Origin: CALCEB01 sp035531475 | Lineage (GTDB): Bacteria; Acidobacteriota; Terriglobia; UBA7540 | Direction of reading: 5' to 3' | Assembly: GCA_035531475.1 (NCBI GenBank) | Contig: DATKST010000034.1 | Span: 1 to 64,000, forward strand | DNA length: 64,000 nt | In this document: piece after piece, positions 34,627 to 43,150 of the stretch | How positions within the stretch are numbered: the first letter of the stretch is position 1 | How the letters are laid out: each line of letters begins with the position of its first letter | Translations under genes and position numbers: made by a program | Notes under the pieces: generated by a model | Told to the model about the DNA's origin: nothing | The model's database searches: none | The model's input: only the letters and a program-made list of their open reading frames with translations

Positions 34627-35217
34627 CTACGTCTTTTCCTTGGGCGGAGGATACAGTTTGAACATCTTCTGAACTGATTTCAGGACCTGTTTTTCATCAC
34701 CTTTCTGTTTGTTGGAAACGGCATCCACCGTGGCTTGGCCCCGCCAGATCAATTTCTTTTGGTTGGTGGCAACAATATCAACGGTGAGGATGCCCATGGA
34801 TCGCGGCTCGGCTGTATTCCAGGCCATATCCGGCCCCATACCCATGCTCATCCCCATGCCCCAGCCGCCCCAACCACCCCAGCCGCCCCACGGTCCGCCC
34901 CCCCAGCCAAAGCCATCGTCTATGGTGGTGGAGTCCATGACCTGCTGAGTGATCTCATGATAGAGGAGGAACACATCAGGATGCTGGTTAAGACTTACCT
35001 CTTGGAGTCCCTTCGCTTGAAGCTCTCTATTAACGTCCCGAACGACCCACTGCTTGTAAAAATGGTCCCCTTCCTTCTTGCTCTTCAGCCAGGCAAACGT
35101 GCGATAGTCGTGAAAAGGCGCCCTGGCCTGCCAATTAACCTTTACCGTCTGAGCGAACGCCGGAAGGCTCAGAGCCAGGAAAAGGGACATTCCCATGATG
35201 GAACGGAATATTTTCAT
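34627..35217 (-). CDS. DUF4136 family exported protein
   Basis: 196 aa. AAGGAG lies upstream of the ATG. Signal peptide MKIFRSIMGMSLFLALSLPAFAQ. The DUF4136 domain covers DYRTFAWL...GLQEVSLNQHPDVFLLYHE..., then ILTVDIVATNQKKLIWRGQATVDAV. A Gly/Trp/Met-rich low-complexity insert sits in the middle (about residues 103-130, repeated GGWGGWGG and MGMSMGMG). DUF4136 proteins are periplasmic or lipid-linked proteins of unknown function. A broken copy of its 3' end lies downstream. Confidence 0.85.
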   Translation of the reverse strand: MKIFRSIMGMSLFLALSLPAFAQTVKVNWQARAPFHDYRTFAWLKSKKEGDHFYKQWVVRDVNRELQAKGLQEVSLNQHPDVFLLYHEITQQVMDSTTIDDGFGWGGGPWGGWGGWGGWGMGMSMGMGPDMAWNTAEPRSMGILTVDIVATNQKKLIWRGQATVDAVSNKQKGDEKQVLKSVQKMFKLYPPPKEKT

Positions 35218-35661
35218 TTATTTACTCCTTTGTATTAAACGCTTTTACAGCGAATTGAAAGATTTGATGCCAATTTGATGGGCCAAAATGGGCGCGGCTC
35301 CGCCCTCTCCTGCGGTCGTCCTAATTCAAGGATTGTTCGCTTGCAGTGCCCGGCAGCAGCCGTGGTCCTTAACGCACGGCCCGGAACGCTGGACTCGTCC
35401 GCGTTAATTGATGCCCCTTACTTAAGATGCGCATGGGCAGGGGAAGGCTGCCCATGCCTAGCAGGAAGCGGGTGGACGGAGAGGCTGGCGCAGAACTTGC
35501 ACGGCAGGAAGAGTCCCGGAGAGGCTGGGAATTTAGTCTTGCTGGAATGCAACCCCACCCCTTTTTGGAAGACATCCCTTTCCCAATTGGAGAGGGGACG
35601 GTGGGATCGTTGTGCGAGCGTGCGGCGGGGTTGAAACCCCGCCCTGCGGTTGCAGACACAC
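35218..35661. other. 444-bp intergenic region
   Basis: Several short frames, none with a ribosome site. Contains an imperfect palindrome around CCTTTCCCAATTGGAGAGGGG (35577-35598), distantly like the type B units. No gene called. Confidence 0.45.
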
Positions 35662-36720
35662 TTACGCATTCAATTTGGAAATCACGGCGTTGGTGAATTC
35701 CTCCGTGGTGCTGCTGCCGCCCAAATCGGGTGTGCGGAAGCGGCCTTCGCCGGCGACGCTCTTGAGGGCATTCATCATGCGAGCGGCGGTTTCAGGTTCG
35801 CCCTGGTGCTCCATCATCATGGATGCGGCCCAGGTGGCGGCGATGGGATTGGCGATGCCGCGCCCTTCAATGTCCGGGGCGCTGCCATGCACTGGCTCAA
35901 ATACGGGCGGGCCAAGGCGCTCCGTGGGATTCAAATTGGCGCTCGCCGCCAGGCCCAGACTGCCTTGAATCGCGCCACCGATGTCAGTGAGGATGTCGGT
36001 AAACAGGTTCGACCCCACGACCACGTCCAGGCTCTCCGGAGCGGAAATCATGCGCGCTGCCAATGCATCCACGTGATAGCTTGACACCTTGACGTCGGGA
36101 AATTCGCGGCCTACTTCGCGCACCACCTCATCCCACATCACCGCCGCGTATTGCATGGCGTTGGATTTGGTGGCGCTCGCCAGCCGCTTGGACCGGCGCC
36201 GGGCATGCTCGAATGCATAGCGGACAATGCGCTCGACGCCTTTGTGGGTGAAGATGGTCTCCTGCACGGCCACTTCGTCCGGCGTGCCACGCTTGAAACG
36301 TCCGCCCAGCCCGGAATACTCGCCCTCGCTGTTTTCGCGAACAAAGAGCATGTTGATATCCTTCGCGGTTTTGCCGCGAAGGGGGGAGTCAATGCCGGGA
36401 AGGACTTCCACCGGGCGCAGATTGACGTATAGATCGAATTGGAACCGGATCTTCAGAAGACATTCGCGCAGGGAGATGTGGTCCGGAACGGTCGGATGGC
36501 CAATGGCTCCCAGCAGGACGGCATCAAACGCGCGGAGTTGGTCCAGGGCGTCTTCGGGCATCATGCGGCCCACGCGCAGGTAATACTCGCAGCCCCATTC
36601 GAAGCTGTGAAAGGAAAACTGAACATCCTGAGCCGCCGCCTGCAGGATGCGGACCGCGGCAGGAACCACCTCTTTGCCAATGCCGTCACCGGGTAGCAGA
36701 GCGATATTGAAAGTCTTCAT
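35662..36720 (-). CDS. Isocitrate/isopropylmalate-family dehydrogenase (tartrate/D-malate type)
   Basis: 352 aa, NAD-dependent beta-decarboxylating dehydrogenase. LLPGDGIGKEVVPAAVRIL binds substrate/NAD at the start. FVRENSEGEYSGLGGRFK and the pattern LRECLLKIRFQFDLYVNLRPV match tartrate dehydrogenase/decarboxylase (TtuC/YeaU) better than LeuB. The metal-binding Asp region is VVVGSNLFTDILTDIGGAIQGSLGLAAS and the closing segment EPVHGSAPDIEGRGIANPIA. ATG 36720 (MKTFNIALLPGDGIG) has AGGAG 4 nt upstream; an in-frame GTG at 36741 is less likely. Confidence 0.88.
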   Translation of the reverse strand: MKTFNIALLPGDGIGKEVVPAAVRILQAAAQDVQFSFHSFEWGCEYYLRVGRMMPEDALDQLRAFDAVLLGAIGHPTVPDHISLRECLLKIRFQFDLYVNLRPVEVLPGIDSPLRGKTAKDINMLFVRENSEGEYSGLGGRFKRGTPDEVAVQETIFTHKGVERIVRYAFEHARRRSKRLASATKSNAMQYAAVMWDEVVREVGREFPDVKVSSYHVDALAARMISAPESLDVVVGSNLFTDILTDIGGAIQGSLGLAASANLNPTERLGPPVFEPVHGSAPDIEGRGIANPIAATWAASMMMEHQGEPETAARMMNALKSVAGEGRFRTPDLGGSSTTEEFTNAVISKLNA

Positions 36721-36867
36721 GGTCTCCTTTGCGATTGGCACGTAAGAGCGGGCGCACGCCGTATTATTCAGATTAACTGCGGCAACTATTGTACAATCTC
36801 TACCTTGCTTTTGAGCAAGGATTTGGCGGCGATCCGGAACCCTTTCCGGTATGCGTGAAGGAGAGAG

Positions 36868-36969
36868 ATGAAACCCGGCTTGTTGAAGTGCATTCTAACC
36901 GACAGCCACTTTTGGGCGCCGGTGGTGGTGATGCTGATCGGACTGGCGCTGCTGGTGGTGCTGCGTTAG
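36868..36969 (+). CDS. 33-residue single-pass membrane peptide
   Basis: ATG 36868 with AAGGAG upstream (GAAGGAGAGAGATG) and a TAG at 36967. It encodes a short cytoplasmic start MKPGLLKCILTDSHFW followed by one transmembrane helix (VVVMLIGLALLVVLR). I recall similar S/D-HFW-x-PVVV peptides in Acidobacteriota. It lies 50 bp before the sugar-transporter gene on the same strand and could be its accessory subunit. It is too short for most gene finders. Confidence 0.55.
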   Translation: MKPGLLKCILTDSHFWAPVVVMLIGLALLVVLR

Positions 36970-37018
36970 CAATTTATCGTGAAGGATGGGACTGCACCAC
37001 CCGCTTGAAAGATCGAAT

Positions 37019-38362
37019 ATGTCCAACCCACAACCGGCATTGAACGATTCAACGAACAACAATGGACAAGTAGACGGTTCCGACACCGGCTTGCGCCGTT
37101 CCCTGCACGGGCTCGGTGTGATGTGCGGGATCGCAGCGGGAGCGTGGTTGGGTGCGGCGGAAGCGCCGGTAAAGCTGGCCTCCGCCGGCCTTTCGCCGTT
37201 TGTGATTTCCCTGGCCATGGTAGCGGGGGTTTTTGTGGCCCGTTGGACAGCGCCAGCGGTGTTGAAAGGCACCACCTATGTCTTCCTTGACTTGAAGGAA
37301 AGGCCACATCTGATGGTGTGGGCGGTGCTGGCCGGAGCGTTGTGGGCCATCGCCAATACCCTGACGGTGTTTGCCATCCGCGATGTCGGGCTTTCCATTG
37401 CCTTTCCGTTGTGGAACACCAACACCCTGGTGGGTCTGGCGTGGGGATGGCTTTTCTTCGGCGAATTGCGCGGGGCCGGGGCTAGGAATTGGGCAAAAGT
37501 ATGGGGCGGAGCGGCTGCAATTCTGGCAGGCGCGACGTTGCTTGGCCTGGCAACCGTCCATCGCACCTCAGCCGCGGGCGCTATGAACCGTCATGCCGGG
37601 GCCGGGATTGTTGCGGCGTTGGGCGCGGGCCTGCTCTGGGGCACGATGTACGTCCCCTATCGCAAGGCTTATTTGAGCGGTATGAATCCACTTTCCTTGG
37701 TCACGATTTTTACGGTCGGTGAGCTGGGTACCATGTCCACTTTAGCCGTCGCCTTCGGCGGAGGCTTCACCCCGCTCCTGCACGCTCTCTCTGTGGCGCG
37801 CGCATCCCTCTTCTGGCTTTTCCTGGGCGGGTTCTGTTGGGTGGTTGGCGATCTGTTTCAGCAATACGCAGCCAAGTATATCGGCATTGGCCGGGGTATT
37901 CCTCTCGCCAATACGAATCAATTGTGGGGACTGGCTTGGGGCGCGCTGGTCTTCGGTGAGTTGAACGGGCAACCCAACATGACCAAATTGCTTGTGGGGG
38001 GCGGAACGCTGGTGATTATCGCGGGCGCCATTGCCATCAGCAGCGCGCTGGCCCCGGAGATGGAGCAACGGTCCTGGCAGGCGGCGACGGACCGGGAGTG
38101 CGACCGGTACGGGATGGACCATGCGCACGCCGCCGCCGCCATGCGCGGCGAGGATCCGCTGGCGGGACGCAACGCCTCGGGCCGGCGATGGGATGGATGG
38201 ATTCTTGCCGCAGCCATCGCCATTTTCATGGCGTTGGGTTGGTTTGCCAGGAAGCCATCGGTACCCATCTATTATTTATGGATACCCGTGTTGATCGGGC
38301 TGATGCTGGTGCTGTTGTTTTATTGTGGGTGGCTTTTGTGGAGGCGGACAAGATTTTCCTGA
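37019..38362 (+). CDS. RhaT/GRP-like sugar permease, multi-pass
   Basis: About 447 aa with ten or more hydrophobic helices. The region FAIRDVGLSIAFPLWNTNTLVGLAWGWLFFGELRGAG and the second-half mirror IGIGRGIPLANTNQLWGLAWGALVFGELNGQP are internal repeats of the drug/metabolite transporter fold, with the N-T-N/Q-L-W/V-GLAWG pattern of the RhaT/glucose uptake (GRP) families. A 60-residue hydrophilic C-terminal insert (REDRDRYG..., HAHAAAAMRGEDPLAGRNASG) separates the last helices. ATG 37019 was preferred to 36986. Sugar identity unknown. Confidence 0.8.
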   Translation: MSNPQPALNDSTNNNGQVDGSDTGLRRSLHGLGVMCGIAAGAWLGAAEAPVKLASAGLSPFVISLAMVAGVFVARWTAPAVLKGTTYVFLDLKERPHLMVWAVLAGALWAIANTLTVFAIRDVGLSIAFPLWNTNTLVGLAWGWLFFGELRGAGARNWAKVWGGAAAILAGATLLGLATVHRTSAAGAMNRHAGAGIVAALGAGLLWGTMYVPYRKAYLSGMNPLSLVTIFTVGELGTMSTLAVAFGGGFTPLLHALSVARASLFWLFLGGFCWVVGDLFQQYAAKYIGIGRGIPLANTNQLWGLAWGALVFGELNGQPNMTKLLVGGGTLVIIAGAIAISSALAPEMEQRSWQAATDRECDRYGMDHAHAAAAMRGEDPLAGRNASGRRWDGWILAAAIAIFMALGWFARKPSVPIYYLWIPVLIGLMLVLLFYCGWLLWRRTRFS

Positions 38363-38509
38363 GCAGCCTGCACCCACCAGCAACGGTATAGAACATCAAG
38401 GGAGTGCGAATTCCTCACCCAATTTGCCCGATGCTATGTCCGCTTCAAGCCCTGTTGCCCTGGTCGTGGCGGAGTTTGGTTGCTTTAGCGGCGTCTGGAG
38501 CTTGCCCTG

Positions 38510-38590
38510 ACGGTCACCGAGTAAAGCATCGTGAATAATCCGGGTTAGGAAATAAAACTCGGCGGTCATAGACCGGCGTTACAGCGAACC
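38510..38590. repeat. Half of a type A repeat followed by a type E half
   Basis: GCCCTGACGGTCACCGAGTAAAGCATCGTGAATAATCCGGG (type A right half) is followed at once by AACTCGGCGGTCATAGACCGGCGTTACAG (type E-like). The remainder of the 38363-38721 gap shows no gene. Confidence 0.5.
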
Positions 38591-38721
38591 TTCGCGCGGT
38601 GTCTTTTTGCCTCTTGCTTGTCCGGTCTGCCAAGTCTTGTTAAACTGGGTACTCGGAAACACGCGCTGAGTTCAATCCTGAGTGGAAGCGGCAGGTGAAA
38701 CGGCCTGCCAGACGAGTGAAA

Positions 38722-39162
38722 ATGCCCGAAGATCAAACCGCAGACGGCGGATTCAAGGTCGTGGACAAGCGCCCCTTTGCAATTGACGGGACGCGCCGCG
38801 AAGAAATTGCCGAAACCGAAAAGAAGGCGGAGCCTTCAGCCGCCAAGTCGAAGGCCGAAACCAAGCCTCTGCCGCAGCCCAAGGAAGAAGACCAGACCGT
38901 TGACGAGGGCTTTGCGATGCTCGTCGAATTCCTGGCCAACACCTCTTTCTTCCACTTGGGTCTGGTCGCCGGACCCTCGGGACAAGCCTCGCCGGTGGAC
39001 CTGCCCAGCGCCCGCGCCATGATTGACCTGCTCACCGTGGTCCAGGATAAGACGCGCGGCAATCTTTCCCCGCTCGAATCAAAACTGCTGAGCGAGGTGC
39101 TGTTTGAGTTGCACACGCGCTTTGTTCAAGCTCAGAAGCCATCCAACCCAAAGCGAAAATGA
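38722..39162 (+). CDS. DUF1844 family protein
   Basis: 146 aa from ATG 38722. An acidic/lysine-rich linker (about residues 20-65) is followed by the DUF1844 domain: FAMLVEFLANTSFFHLGLVAGPSG...DLPSARAMIDLLTVVQDKTRGNLSPLESKLLSEVLFELHTRFVQ. DUF1844 is common in Acidobacteriota and other deep branches; its role is unknown. It overlaps the MBL-fold gene by 4 nt (ATGA), so the two are coupled. An upstream GTG at 38695 in the same frame adds nine residues without better support. Confidence 0.85.
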   Translation: MPEDQTADGGFKVVDKRPFAIDGTRREEIAETEKKAEPSAAKSKAETKPLPQPKEEDQTVDEGFAMLVEFLANTSFFHLGLVAGPSGQASPVDLPSARAMIDLLTVVQDKTRGNLSPLESKLLSEVLFELHTRFVQAQKPSNPKRK

Positions 39163-39923
39163 GATTGACCTTCCTCGGCACCGGAACCTCCACGGGCGTG
39201 CCGGTGCTCGCCTGCCATTGCGCCACCTGTACCTCGGCGGATCCTCGTGACAAACGCACACGGCCCTCGGTCCTTCTCGAGTTTCAAGACCGGGTGGTGG
39301 TGATTGACACGTCCCCGGATTTCCGCGAGCAGGGACTTCGTGAGAATCTGGAGCGGCTGGACGCCGTGATCTTCACCCACACCCATGCCGATCACATCTT
39401 TGGCCTGGACGATGTCCGCATCTTCAATTTCCGGCAAAAGCAGGCGATCCCAATCTACGGGGACCAGAGCTCGATCGATATTATTCGCCGCACCTTCACT
39501 TACATCTTCGAGGGCACCTACGCCGGAGGCGGCGTTCCGAAACTGGATGCCCACATCATTGACGGCCCTTTCGAGGTTTGGGGAAAACAGTTTACGCCGC
39601 TGCCGGTGTTGCACGGCGACTTGCCGATCCTTGGCTTCCGGTTTGACCGCACGGCCTACGTCACCGATTTCAGCACTGTTCCTGAACCCACGCTGGCGAT
39701 GCTTGAGGGTTTGGACGTCCTGATTCTGGACGCTCTTCGCCATCAGCCCCACCCCACGCACTCGACCGTCGAGCATTCTCTGGAGATTGTGAAGAGGCTG
39801 AAACCCAAGCGCGCATTCTTCACCCACATCGCACACGAATTGAGGCACACCGCCACCGAAGCTGAGCTTCCCGCCACCGTCCGATTGGCTTATGACGGCC
39901 TGAAGCTTGACTTGTATGGGTGA
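39159..39923 (+). CDS. MBL-fold hydrolase (PhnP/RNase Z-like)
   Basis: 254 aa. FLGTGTSTGVPVLACHCATC carries an N-terminal Cys/His cluster, followed by the metal motif THTHADHIFGLDD, a GD-type region and the late motifs LDALRHQPHPTHSTVEHSLEIV and FFTHIAHE. The CxCxxC cluster and overall length match the phosphodiesterase branch that includes PhnP and Arc/RNase Z relatives. Probably a cytoplasmic phosphodiesterase with two Mn/Zn ions. Coupled to the DUF1844 gene upstream, and ribF follows by 72 bp. Confidence 0.85.
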   Translation: MRLTFLGTGTSTGVPVLACHCATCTSADPRDKRTRPSVLLEFQDRVVVIDTSPDFREQGLRENLERLDAVIFTHTHADHIFGLDDVRIFNFRQKQAIPIYGDQSSIDIIRRTFTYIFEGTYAGGGVPKLDAHIIDGPFEVWGKQFTPLPVLHGDLPILGFRFDRTAYVTDFSTVPEPTLAMLEGLDVLILDALRHQPHPTHSTVEHSLEIVKRLKPKRAFFTHIAHELRHTATEAELPATVRLAYDGLKLDLYG

Positions 39924-39995
39924 GGGCGATTGCCATCGTGGGGATGGGACGCCGCACGGATTGTTTGCGCCAAATCCCGAAGCGGATAAAATGCC

Positions 39996-40967
39996 ATGCA
40001 GGTCATTCGCGATCTCCAGCAAATCTCAAAACCGCTTGAAGCGAGCGTCGTCACCATCGGCAACTTTGACGGGGTCCACCTGGCGCATCAACAGTTGTTG
40101 AAACACGTGATGGAGCGCGCCCGCTGTTCCCAAGCCCTGGCGGCCGCAGTGACCTTTGAGCCGCATCCCATCAAGCTCCTTGCTCCGCACCGCGCTCCTA
40201 AAGTCCTGACCGCACTCGACCGTAAGATTCAGCTCATTGGAAACCTTGGGATGGATGAAGCCGTCGTTCTCCCGTTCACACGCGAGCTCGCCCACCTTTC
40301 TCCTTCGGACTTTGTGGACAAGATTTTGCGGGAACGATTGAGCGCCATTGCGGTGATTGTGGGGCCGAACTTCCGGTTCGGCTACCGGCAGGCGGGGGAT
40401 GTCAACACGCTGGCTGAGCTTGGCCGCGAGCGGGGATTTGAAGTGGAGGTTGTTTCCTACATAGAAGTTCGCGGCCAGCGCGTTTCGAGCACGCGCATCC
40501 GCGAGTTGCTGGCGGCCGGTCGAGTCCACACCGCGGGAAGGTTGCTGGGCCGGCCCTTTTCAAACTTCGGGCCGATTGCCGCCGGACGTGGGGTCGGAAG
40601 AAAGCAAACGGTGCCGACGGTTAACTTTGCGCCGGTTGAGGAACAACTTCCGGGCACCGGTGTTTACGTCACCCGCACCCGCTTGGACAGCGGCATGCAC
40701 CAATCCGTGACCAACGTCGGTTACAAGCCGACCTTCGGCGATCTCGATCTTTCCGTCGAAACTTACCTGCTTAATTTCCAAGGCGAAATTCATGAAAAAG
40801 AGGTGGAGATCGAATACCTTCACCGGCTGCGCGATGAGATCAAATTCCAAAATCCAGAAATGTTGAAGATCCAGATCCAAGAGGATGTGCGGAGATCGCG
40901 CAAATTCTTTCGTATGCTGAAGGAGATCGAGGATCGCTTGGGAAAACTGCCGGGGTTATCACGCTGA
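39996..40967 (+). CDS. ribF: Bifunctional riboflavin kinase / FAD synthetase
   Basis: 323 aa. The N-terminal FAD synthetase domain has IGNFDGVHLAHQQLL (nucleotide-binding HxxH-like motif) and the later RVSSTRIRELLAAGRV (ISSTxIR-type). The C-terminal flavokinase domain has GVGRKQTVPTVNFAPVEEQLPGTGVYVTR (PTANL-like phosphate/metal site) and GYKPTFGDLDLSVETYLLNFQG. It makes FMN and FAD from riboflavin in the cytoplasm. It converges on, and overlaps by 9 nt, the selenoprotein gene on the other strand. Confidence 0.94.
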   Translation: MQVIRDLQQISKPLEASVVTIGNFDGVHLAHQQLLKHVMERARCSQALAAAVTFEPHPIKLLAPHRAPKVLTALDRKIQLIGNLGMDEAVVLPFTRELAHLSPSDFVDKILRERLSAIAVIVGPNFRFGYRQAGDVNTLAELGRERGFEVEVVSYIEVRGQRVSSTRIRELLAAGRVHTAGRLLGRPFSNFGPIAAGRGVGRKQTVPTVNFAPVEEQLPGTGVYVTRTRLDSGMHQSVTNVGYKPTFGDLDLSVETYLLNFQGEIHEKEVEIEYLHRLRDEIKFQNPEMLKIQIQEDVRRSRKFFRMLKEIEDRLGKLPGLSR

Positions 40968-41723
40968 CTCGGTGGTAGCCTGCTGCACCGGCCTAAAATC
41001 TTCGATCATCGGCAAGGGACCGTCGCTTTCCAGCAATGCCAACGCCTGCCGAATCACATGCATTTGAAGGTGTGCATCGTTGGGTTTGCCGAAGGGATAC
41101 CCGATCGGGAATGGGACACAAAGGCTGCGGGGCGGACGTACCTTCTCCGTGACTTCCCGAAGGAGTGAGATCGAAACGGTAGGAATTCCGGCCTTTTCGA
41201 TGACGCTGGCGATCAGTCCCACGGACTGATTACACAGGGGTCAAGCGGGCGCGAGCAAGACGGCATCAACGTGATCCTCCTCAAGCTTCGCTGCCACTTC
41301 CGGCGCTGTCTCCTTTATCAGACGCCCGGGGGCAATGATCCCGCCCATAAAGCTGAAGTGGCGGCGGCTCAAACCGCCTATTTCGCCAAGCTCCACCAAC
41401 TCTCGCAACCGGTCAAGAGGAAACACCAGGTTGCGGTCTTCAAGCGCGCCGGCCTTGTCAAAAGCGGGGCTGGGATGGCCGATTAGCAGGTCCTGAATGT
41501 TGGTCTCGACCGGAATTTCGCGGAAGGAGCAATCGCCGCTTCGAATGTCATGGTTGAAAGGGGTTTGTTCGGGCAAGTAAAGGCCCGCGGTTGAGATGAG
41601 GGTTAGAGTGGCATCCTGCAAACGCTTCTTCAATTGCGCGCCCGGTGACCAATCCACGTGACGAAAAGGGTAGGCCTGCAGGAAGAGGCGGTGCGAGAGC
41701 TTGAGGTCATGCAAGGTGGCCAT
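40959..41723 (-). CDS. GrdB/PrdB-family selenoprotein with in-frame UGA (Sec161)
   Basis: One continuous frame of 254 residues when the TGA at 41241-41243 is read as selenocysteine. Before it: ETAPEVAAKLEEDHVDAVLLAPA. After it: PLCNQSVGLIASVIEKAGIPTVSISLLREVTEKVRPPRSLCVPFPIGYPFGKPND. This is the architecture of the glycine/sarcosine/betaine/D-proline reductase selenoprotein B family, where the Sec lies in just this place, and it gives a U-P-L-C (UxxC) redox motif. The two halves are in the same frame with no other stop. A hairpin at bSECIS distance follows the UGA. A pseudogene with one nonsense mutation is the alternative. The start ATG 41723 has only a weak ribosome site. No Grd/Prd partner genes are nearby, so the substrate is unknown. 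Confidence 0.75.
41212..41230 (-). promoter_or_regulatory. Candidate bSECIS hairpin
   Basis: Ten nt after the UGA the minus strand reads ATCAGTC-CGTGG-GACTGAT, a perfect 7-bp stem (8 bp if the C-G closing pair forms, leaving a GUG loop). The loop starts 17-18 nt downstream of the UGA and begins with a G-containing triplet. Published bacterial SECIS rules ask for an apical loop 16-37 nt from the UGA with a G at its start. This is the element SelB would bind. Confidence 0.6.
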
Positions 41724-41868
41724 GGGAATGAGGTGATACAGTCAGCTTCCAAACCAGCCAAGGGCTTGTCCCTCGATAGCCCGTTGGGGCGACCCTCATG
41801 GTCGCCGAAGGGCAGGCAGCCGCCACGGCTGCAGCGTGCCCTGACGGTATTTGATTCGACCCGGCCTA

Positions 41869-43020
41869 TTAATTCGCAACCGGTACGGCGATGGCGGGGA
41901 CGGCCTCACCGCCGGCTGACTCTGCGGCGAGCTTATCCGCGACGAACCGCTCAATCTCTTCAAGCAGCGCCGGAACGATTTCCTCTTCGGTAACGCGCCG
42001 GATCGCTTTGCCCTGACGGTAGATCATGCCGTTGCCGCGTCCCGCCGCCACGCCCAGATCGGCTTCACGGGCTTCACCCGGCCCGTTCACGGCGCAGCCC
42101 ATCACGGCCAGGGAGAGAGGCATCTTGATGTGGGCAGTAGCCTTCTCGATCTCACCCGCGATCTTGAAGAGGTCCACCTCCAGGCGGCCGCAGGTGGGGC
42201 AGGCGATCACCACAGGCCCACGGCTGCGCAGTTCCAGCGATTTCAGAAGCTCGTATGCCACGCGGATTTCTTCGGCAGGATGGGTGGCGAGAGAAACGCG
42301 AATCGTGTCTCCAATTCCTTCGGCCAGGAGCATTCCCATGCCCACGCAGGATTTCACCGTGCCGGAGAACTGCGTTCCGGCTTCGGTGATGCCAAGATGG
42401 AGCGGATAATCCACCTGTTTCGCGAGCACACGGTAAGCGGCAACCGCCATTTTGACGTTGGAAGCCTTGAGGGAAACGATGGTGTCCGTAAAGCCCAGAT
42501 CTTCGAGAATGCCGATGTGATAAAGGGCGCTCTCCACCATGCCCTGTGGCGTCGGGAATCCATATTTTTCGAGAAGGCGGCGTTCAAGGGAACCTGCATT
42601 CACGCCGATGCGGATGGGAACGTGCTGCTCTTGGGCGCGGCGGACGACGGTGCGGACCTTTTCTGCATCGCCAATGTTACCGGGATTGATTCGCAACTTG
42701 TCAAATCCGGCGTCCAGCGCCTTCAAGGCGAACTTGTATTGAAAGTGAATATCTGCAACCAGGATGGAGTCTTGACATTGTTTGCGAATCTCCGGAAGAG
42801 CGTCCGCCGCTTCCACGTCGGGTACGGCAAGGCGGACAATTTCGCAACCCGCCGCTTCCATCTCCTGGATCTGCTCCACCGTTCGGGCCACGTCGCGCGT
42901 GTCCGTCTTGGTCATTGATTGCACGACGATGGCGGCGTCACCGCCCACTGTTAAACGTCCCACTTTCACGGGGCGAGTCTTGCGGCGGGGTGGAAAATAT
43001 TCCTGATCGCTGAAGTTCAC
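41869..43020 (-). CDS. ispG: 4-hydroxy-3-methylbut-2-enyl diphosphate synthase (flavodoxin)
   Basis: 383 aa, [4Fe-4S] enzyme of the MEP isoprenoid pathway. The TIM-barrel part begins VGGDAAIVVQSMTKTDTRDVARTVEQI. The cluster cysteines are in CPTCGR and MGCAVNGPGEAREADLG. GTG 43020 is the start: AAGGAG lies 6 nt upstream and the reading begins MNFSDQEYFPPRRKTRPV. It is the last gene of the uppS-cdsA-dxr-rseP-ispG cluster. A 130-bp gap with AGTCAGCTATCAG-type repeats separates it from rseP. Confidence 0.95.
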   Translation of the reverse strand: MNFSDQEYFPPRRKTRPVKVGRLTVGGDAAIVVQSMTKTDTRDVARTVEQIQEMEAAGCEIVRLAVPDVEAADALPEIRKQCQDSILVADIHFQYKFALKALDAGFDKLRINPGNIGDAEKVRTVVRRAQEQHVPIRIGVNAGSLERRLLEKYGFPTPQGMVESALYHIGILEDLGFTDTIVSLKASNVKMAVAAYRVLAKQVDYPLHLGITEAGTQFSGTVKSCVGMGMLLAEGIGDTIRVSLATHPAEEIRVAYELLKSLELRSRGPVVIACPTCGRLEVDLFKIAGEIEKATAHIKMPLSLAVMGCAVNGPGEAREADLGVAAGRGNGMIYRQGKAIRRVTEEEIVPALLEEIERFVADKLAAESAGGEAVPAIAVPVAN

Positions 43021-43150
43021 ATCAATCTCCTTGAGACATAATCGTCATCAGCTTTGAGCTATCAGCAGTCAGCTATCAGTAAGAAATAAAAACCCATGAG
43101 GGCTGCACGCTGACGGCTGTAAAGGGTTGTCAGCCTTCAGCCGTCAAACA

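Noticed and set aside
40959..41222. Independent 87-aa gene starting at MGLIASVIEKAG
   Set aside because: It is the in-phase continuation of the upstream frame across one UGA; no ribosome site precedes it.
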